Shown: positions 5,895-7,995 of the stretch, one piece after another
Layout: every line of letters starts with the position of its first letter
Numbering within the stretch: the stretch's first letter is position 1
NCBI GenBank assembly: GCA_041477005.1
Contig: JBGOUJ010000365.1
Location: 1 to 7,995, forward strand
Source: JBGOUJ01 sp041477005
GTDB taxonomy: Bacteria; Acidobacteriota; Terriglobia; Bryobacterales; JACQDG01
Direction of reading: 5' to 3'
Length of the DNA: 7,995 nt
The notes under the pieces: generated by a model
Seen by the model: only the letters and a program-made list of their open reading frames with translations
Database searches by the model: none
What the model was told of the DNA's origin: nothing
Program-made: the position numbers and the translations under genes

Positions 5895-6137
5895 TTGCTG
5901 CAGCTCCTGCTTGATAGCGACTCCCAGCCCCGGCCCCTGCGGCGGGTTCTCCATTATCGAAAAGCCATGGCGGTAGTCGCCGGCCGGCGGGTCGTGGAGC
6001 AGCTCGATATACAGCGCGTGGGACCACGAGCCGATCAGGTGCAACTGCGCGATCACGCCGATGTTGCCGCTGCCGTGGTGCGGCACGAGCCGCTTGCCGT
6101 AGGCCTGGGCCAGCGCCGCGATCTTGCGCACGCCGTC
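5895..6137 (-). pseudogene. C-terminal remnant of mandelate racemase/muconate lactonizing enzyme family
   Basis: The minus-strand reading DGVRKIAALAQAYGKRLVPH, then SGNIGVIAQLHLIGSWSHA, YIELLHDPPAGDYRHGFSIM and ENPPQGPGLGVAIKQEL, matches the last part of enolase-superfamily enzymes of the MR/MLE type, including the conserved HxG after RLVPH and the E-rich final strand. Full enzymes are ~370-400 residues; only about 80 remain. The N-terminal capping domain and most barrel metal ligands (Asp/Glu/Glu) are missing. The loop between ENPP and QGPGLG, usually about ten residues longer, appears shortened. The remnant begins exactly at 6137, the edge of the 64-bp repeat. Its frame also continues into the repeat to an ATG at 6194, giving a chimeric ORF that is unlikely to be functional. 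No natural stop follows the family end; the frame runs into the antisense of the 5494-5823 gene. Confidence 0.75.
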
Positions 6138-6200
6138 ACAGAGCCAAAAGATTGGACGATCTAAGCCGGCGGCCGGGCATGAGCGAAAGACCATCTTCCA
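6137..6200 (-). repeat. Dispersed-type direct repeat, copy 2
   Basis: Second copy of the 5402-5465 element, same orientation, about 89% identical by eye. It keeps one CACAGAG unit at its edge (6137-6143) but lacks the following tandem units. In their place the sequence goes directly into the enolase-superfamily remnant. In the frame used by the amidohydrolase copy it would encode MPGRRLRSSNLLAL and then a TGA. Confidence 0.8.
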
Positions 6201-6229
6201 CGGCGACTGGACCGTAATCCGTCCGCAGT

Positions 6230-6341
6230 GGAAAGGCGAAAGGCAAGACAATAATCAGGGATGCGCCGCCCCGCGGCGCGGCACTAAAAAATGCCCCCTC
6301 CTTGATTTTTGCCTTTTGCCTTTTGCACTTTGCCTTTTGCC
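6230..6341. repeat. GC-hairpin flanked by inverted heptad arms (element 1)
   Basis: The core is a perfect 6-bp hairpin, GCGCCG-ccccg-CGGCGC, at 6263-6279. To its right, after a CTTGATTTTT spacer, are five heptads at 6307-6341: TTTTGCC twice, TTTTGCA, CTTTGCC, TTTTGCC. To its left (about 6230-6260) the reverse complement reads CCCTGATTATTGTCTTGCC followed by CTTTCGCC-like units, so the left arm is an imperfect inverted copy of the right arm. A separate 14-bp palindrome, GATGCCGCGGCATC, follows at 6367-6380. The element occupies the gene-free stretch before the Memo-family gene. Confidence 0.7.
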
Positions 6342-6442
6342 TTGGTTTTTCTATACGGAGGGAAGGGATGCCGCGGCATCAACGAACGCTTCGAGCACTG
6401 ACCCCCGGCGCGGTGCGTGAGGTCATGGTCCAATAGAGAAAT

Positions 6443-7687
6443 ATGCCCAAGCTCTTGCCGCGGATCCGCATGGATCTGGAGTTCATGCCGTCGCCGGTTC
6501 CGGAGCGCCCGGGAGTGTTCATTCGCGATCCGTTTCGGTATAGCGACGCCGCCATCATCGTGCCGCCGCTGCTGGCTGAAGGCCTGGCCTTCTTCGACGG
6601 CGAGCAGACCGATCTCGATTTGCAGGCGCACCTGGTGCGGCGGGCCGGCGGGCTGGTTCCCCTCGAAATCGTGCAAAACATGGTCGACAGCCTGGCCGAA
6701 CAGGGCTTCCTGCACACGGAAGAATTCGAGCGGATGAAGCAAGACAGGCGCCGCTCTTTTCGGGAGGCGCCCCTGCGCGAGCCGGTGCACGCGGGCGCGG
6801 CCTATCCGTACGAGGAGACGGCGCTACAAAAGCGCCTGGACGAATTCTCGCGCGACGGCCACCAGCCCGCCGGCGCCGCGCCGGCGCAGACCGGGAAGCC
6901 GATCGGCATCGCTGCGCCCCACGTCAGTCCGGAGGGAGGCTGGCGGAGCTATGCGGCAGCCTACCGGGAGCTGGGCCCCGAGCAAGCGGAGAAGACCGTG
7001 GTGATTCTGGGCACGTCGCACTACGGCGAGCCGGAGAAGTTCGGCCTGACCCGAAAGCCGTTCGTCACCCCGCTGGGAACCCTGGAGCCGGATCTTGCAC
7101 TGGTCGACCGGCTGGTCGAGCGCGGCGGCGACGCCGTAGCGCTCGAGGATTACTGCCACTCGATCGAGCACTCCATCGAGTTCCAGTGCATTTTCCTCCA
7201 GCACCGGCTGGGAAGCGGCATCAAGATTGTTCCCATCCTCTGCGGGCCGCTGGCGGAGAGCCTGATCACCGGCCGGCGCCCGGAGACCAACGACAGCGTG
7301 CGGCGTTTCTTCGAGACACTGGGTGAGATCGCAGAACAGAACGCCGGGCGATTGTTCTGGGTGCTGGGCATCGATCTGGCCCACATCGGCCGGCGCTACG
7401 GCGACCGGTTCGTAGCCAGGGCGGAGGAAGGCCCGCTGGCCGACGTGCACCGCTCGGACCGGGAGCGGCTGGATCGGGTTTGCGCCGGCGATGAAGAGGG
7501 ATTTTTCGAGCTGGTGCGCCCCGGCCACGACGAGCTGCGCTGGTGCGGCTACGCGCCGCTTTACACTTTTCTACAGGCCGTTCCTGCCGCCCGCGGCCGC
7601 GTGTTGCGTTACGAGCAGTGGAACATCGACGAAACGTCGGTAGTCAGCTTCGCCGGCATCGAGTTCGCCTCGGAGCCGCGACCGTGA
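6443..7687 (+). CDS. amrB: Memo-family protein, AmmeMemoRadiSam system protein B
   Basis: This protein has 414 residues. Residues ~115-410 form the Memo domain (structurally like extradiol dioxygenases). The start VHAGAAYPYE matches the family's G-x-Y/F-P opening. The metal site corresponding to human MEMO1 H49/H81/H192/C244 is intact: H160 (APHVSPEGG), H193 (LGTSHYG), H314 (IDLAHIG) and C368 (RWCGYAP). The family motif EHSIEFQ is at 242-248. The N-terminal ~110 residues (RPGVFIRDPFRYSDAAIIVPP onward, about 23-100) are an extra helical, winged-helix/PqqD-like domain seen in some bacterial forms. Memo proteins bind copper or iron; the bacterial role is unclear, and the family is often encoded with an AMMECR1 protein and a radical SAM enzyme, neither of which is in this window. 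No good Shine-Dalgarno sequence precedes the ATG; TAGAGA lies 3 nt upstream. The gene is bracketed by two hairpin/heptad elements. Confidence 0.87.
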   Translation: MPKLLPRIRMDLEFMPSPVPERPGVFIRDPFRYSDAAIIVPPLLAEGLAFFDGEQTDLDLQAHLVRRAGGLVPLEIVQNMVDSLAEQGFLHTEEFERMKQDRRRSFREAPLREPVHAGAAYPYEETALQKRLDEFSRDGHQPAGAAPAQTGKPIGIAAPHVSPEGGWRSYAAAYRELGPEQAEKTVVILGTSHYGEPEKFGLTRKPFVTPLGTLEPDLALVDRLVERGGDAVALEDYCHSIEHSIEFQCIFLQHRLGSGIKIVPILCGPLAESLITGRRPETNDSVRRFFETLGEIAEQNAGRLFWVLGIDLAHIGRRYGDRFVARAEEGPLADVHRSDRERLDRVCAGDEEGFFELVRPGHDELRWCGYAPLYTFLQAVPAARGRVLRYEQWNIDETSVVSFAGIEFASEPRP

Positions 7688-7722
7688 GGGAGCGCACCCG
7701 TCCGAAAGGCGGCCAGAGTGCC

Positions 7723-7797
7723 GCGCCGCGAAGCGGCGCCTCCCTGATTTTTGCCTTTTGCCTTTTGCCTTTTGCCTTTTGCACTTTGCCTTTTGTC
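7723..7797. repeat. GC-hairpin plus TTTTGCC heptads (element 2)
   Basis: A perfect 7-bp hairpin, GCGCCGC-gaa-GCGGCGC (7723-7739), is followed by CTCCCTGATTTT and seven heptads at 7749-7797: TTTTGCC four times, then TTTTGCA, CTTTGCC, TTTTGTC. It is the same composite as the element before the Memo gene, in the same orientation, with two more heptads. It lies between the convergent ends of the Memo gene (7687) and the DUF1501 gene (7848). The hairpin is not directly followed by a T-run, so a standard intrinsic terminator is not demonstrated, though a 3'-end role is possible. Apart from this element I see nothing in 7688-7847. Confidence 0.75.
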
Positions 7798-7847
7798 TTG
7801 CTTTTCTTTGTTGATAGGGGAGCGCGCTGCCGGATGAGGCAACTCCC

Positions 7848-7995
7848 TCACCCCCATATCTCGTTGATGGGTCCGTAGGCGTTGTCCGATTGCGCGAAAG
7901 GAACGTATTCGAAGCCGCGCTTGAAGGGATCGTCGTAGCGAATCGTGGTCCAGTTGATGCCCATTGCCGAGTAAATGGTCGCCTCGATGTCTTCG
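7848..7995 (-). CDS. C-terminal end of a DUF1501-type protein (5' part outside window)
   Basis: On the minus strand a frame open to the window edge reads EDIEATIYSAMGINWTTIRY, then DDPFKRGFEYVPFAQSDN and AYGPINEIWG before a TGA at 7848-7850. The EDI-ATIY-ALGI block is the typical near-C-terminal motif of DUF1501 proteins (alkaline-phosphatase/sulfatase-like fold, usually exported through Tat), and the GFEYVPFA-YGPINE-W ending fits acidobacterial members as I recall them. Only 48 residues are visible, so the active site cannot be judged. It converges on the Memo gene. Confidence 0.6.
   Translation of the reverse strand, partial: EDIEATIYSAMGINWTTIRYDDPFKRGFEYVPFAQSDNAYGPINEIWG

Noticed and set aside
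6124..6420. 98-residue ORF containing FCLLPFALCLLP
   Set aside because: This is translation of the TTTTGCC heptad array and repeat copy 2, a known kind of artefact in which short tandem repeats give Leu/Pro/Phe-rich peptides.
7723..7797. Intrinsic terminator of the Memo gene
   Set aside because: The hairpin is strong, but about ten bases separate it from the first T-rich stretch, and the same element also occurs where no gene ends on the plus strand, so it is listed as a repeat instead.
7543..7878. 111-residue plus-strand ORF and the 82-residue minus-strand ORF over the second heptad array
   Set aside because: Both read through the hairpin and heptads (FCLLPFAFC or QKAKGKRQK patterns) and have no independent coding evidence.

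Overview
The window is high-GC bacterial chromosome. It looks like an acidobacterium of the Solibacter/Bryobacter type. The reasons are inferential: a C-terminal piece of an ADOP-type (acidobacterial duplicated orphan permease) FtsX-like permease, a DUF1501 protein end, many small secreted proteins of unknown function, COG3964-type secreted amidohydrolases, and short tandem repeats between genes. No rRNA, tRNA, CRISPR array, phage gene or transposase was seen.

Layout. (a) 1-1638, plus strand: a tightly packed unit of a TPR protein (its 5' end lies outside the window) and two small secreted helical proteins. The first two genes overlap by ATGA and the third follows after 7 nt. (b) 1651-2353: a small unknown gene on the minus strand, divergent from a membrane-anchored PH-domain (YdbS/DUF304-like) protein on the plus strand. 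(c) 2357-2907, minus strand: two gene remnants back to back, the last ~95 residues of an ADOP permease and the last ~80 residues of a phosphonoacetaldehyde hydrolase (PhnX). (d) 2912-5445, minus strand: two complete tandem paralogous secreted amidohydrolases. (e) 5494-5823, plus strand: a small secreted protein divergent from the amidohydrolases. (f) 5824-6442: no intact gene; a C-terminal remnant of a mandelate racemase/muconate lactonizing enzyme (minus), a second copy of a ~64-bp repeat, and a hairpin plus TTTTGCC heptad element. (g) 6443-7687, plus strand: a Memo-family protein (AmmeMemoRadiSam system protein B) with an N-terminal extension. (h) 7688-7847: a second hairpin plus heptad element. 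(i) 7848-7995, minus strand: the C-terminal end of a DUF1501-type protein.

No single new system is evident. The most unusual signal is structural. A dispersed-looking repeat ending in CTCTGTG units supplies the start codon and signal-peptide region of one amidohydrolase. A second copy sits 735 bp away, exactly at the breakpoint of a truncated enzyme gene. Three same-strand enzyme or permease genes survive only as C-terminal stubs. Three genes have a -10-like hexamer exactly 6 nt before ATG, which suggests leaderless transcription. GC-hairpin/TTTTGCC-heptad elements bracket the Memo gene.
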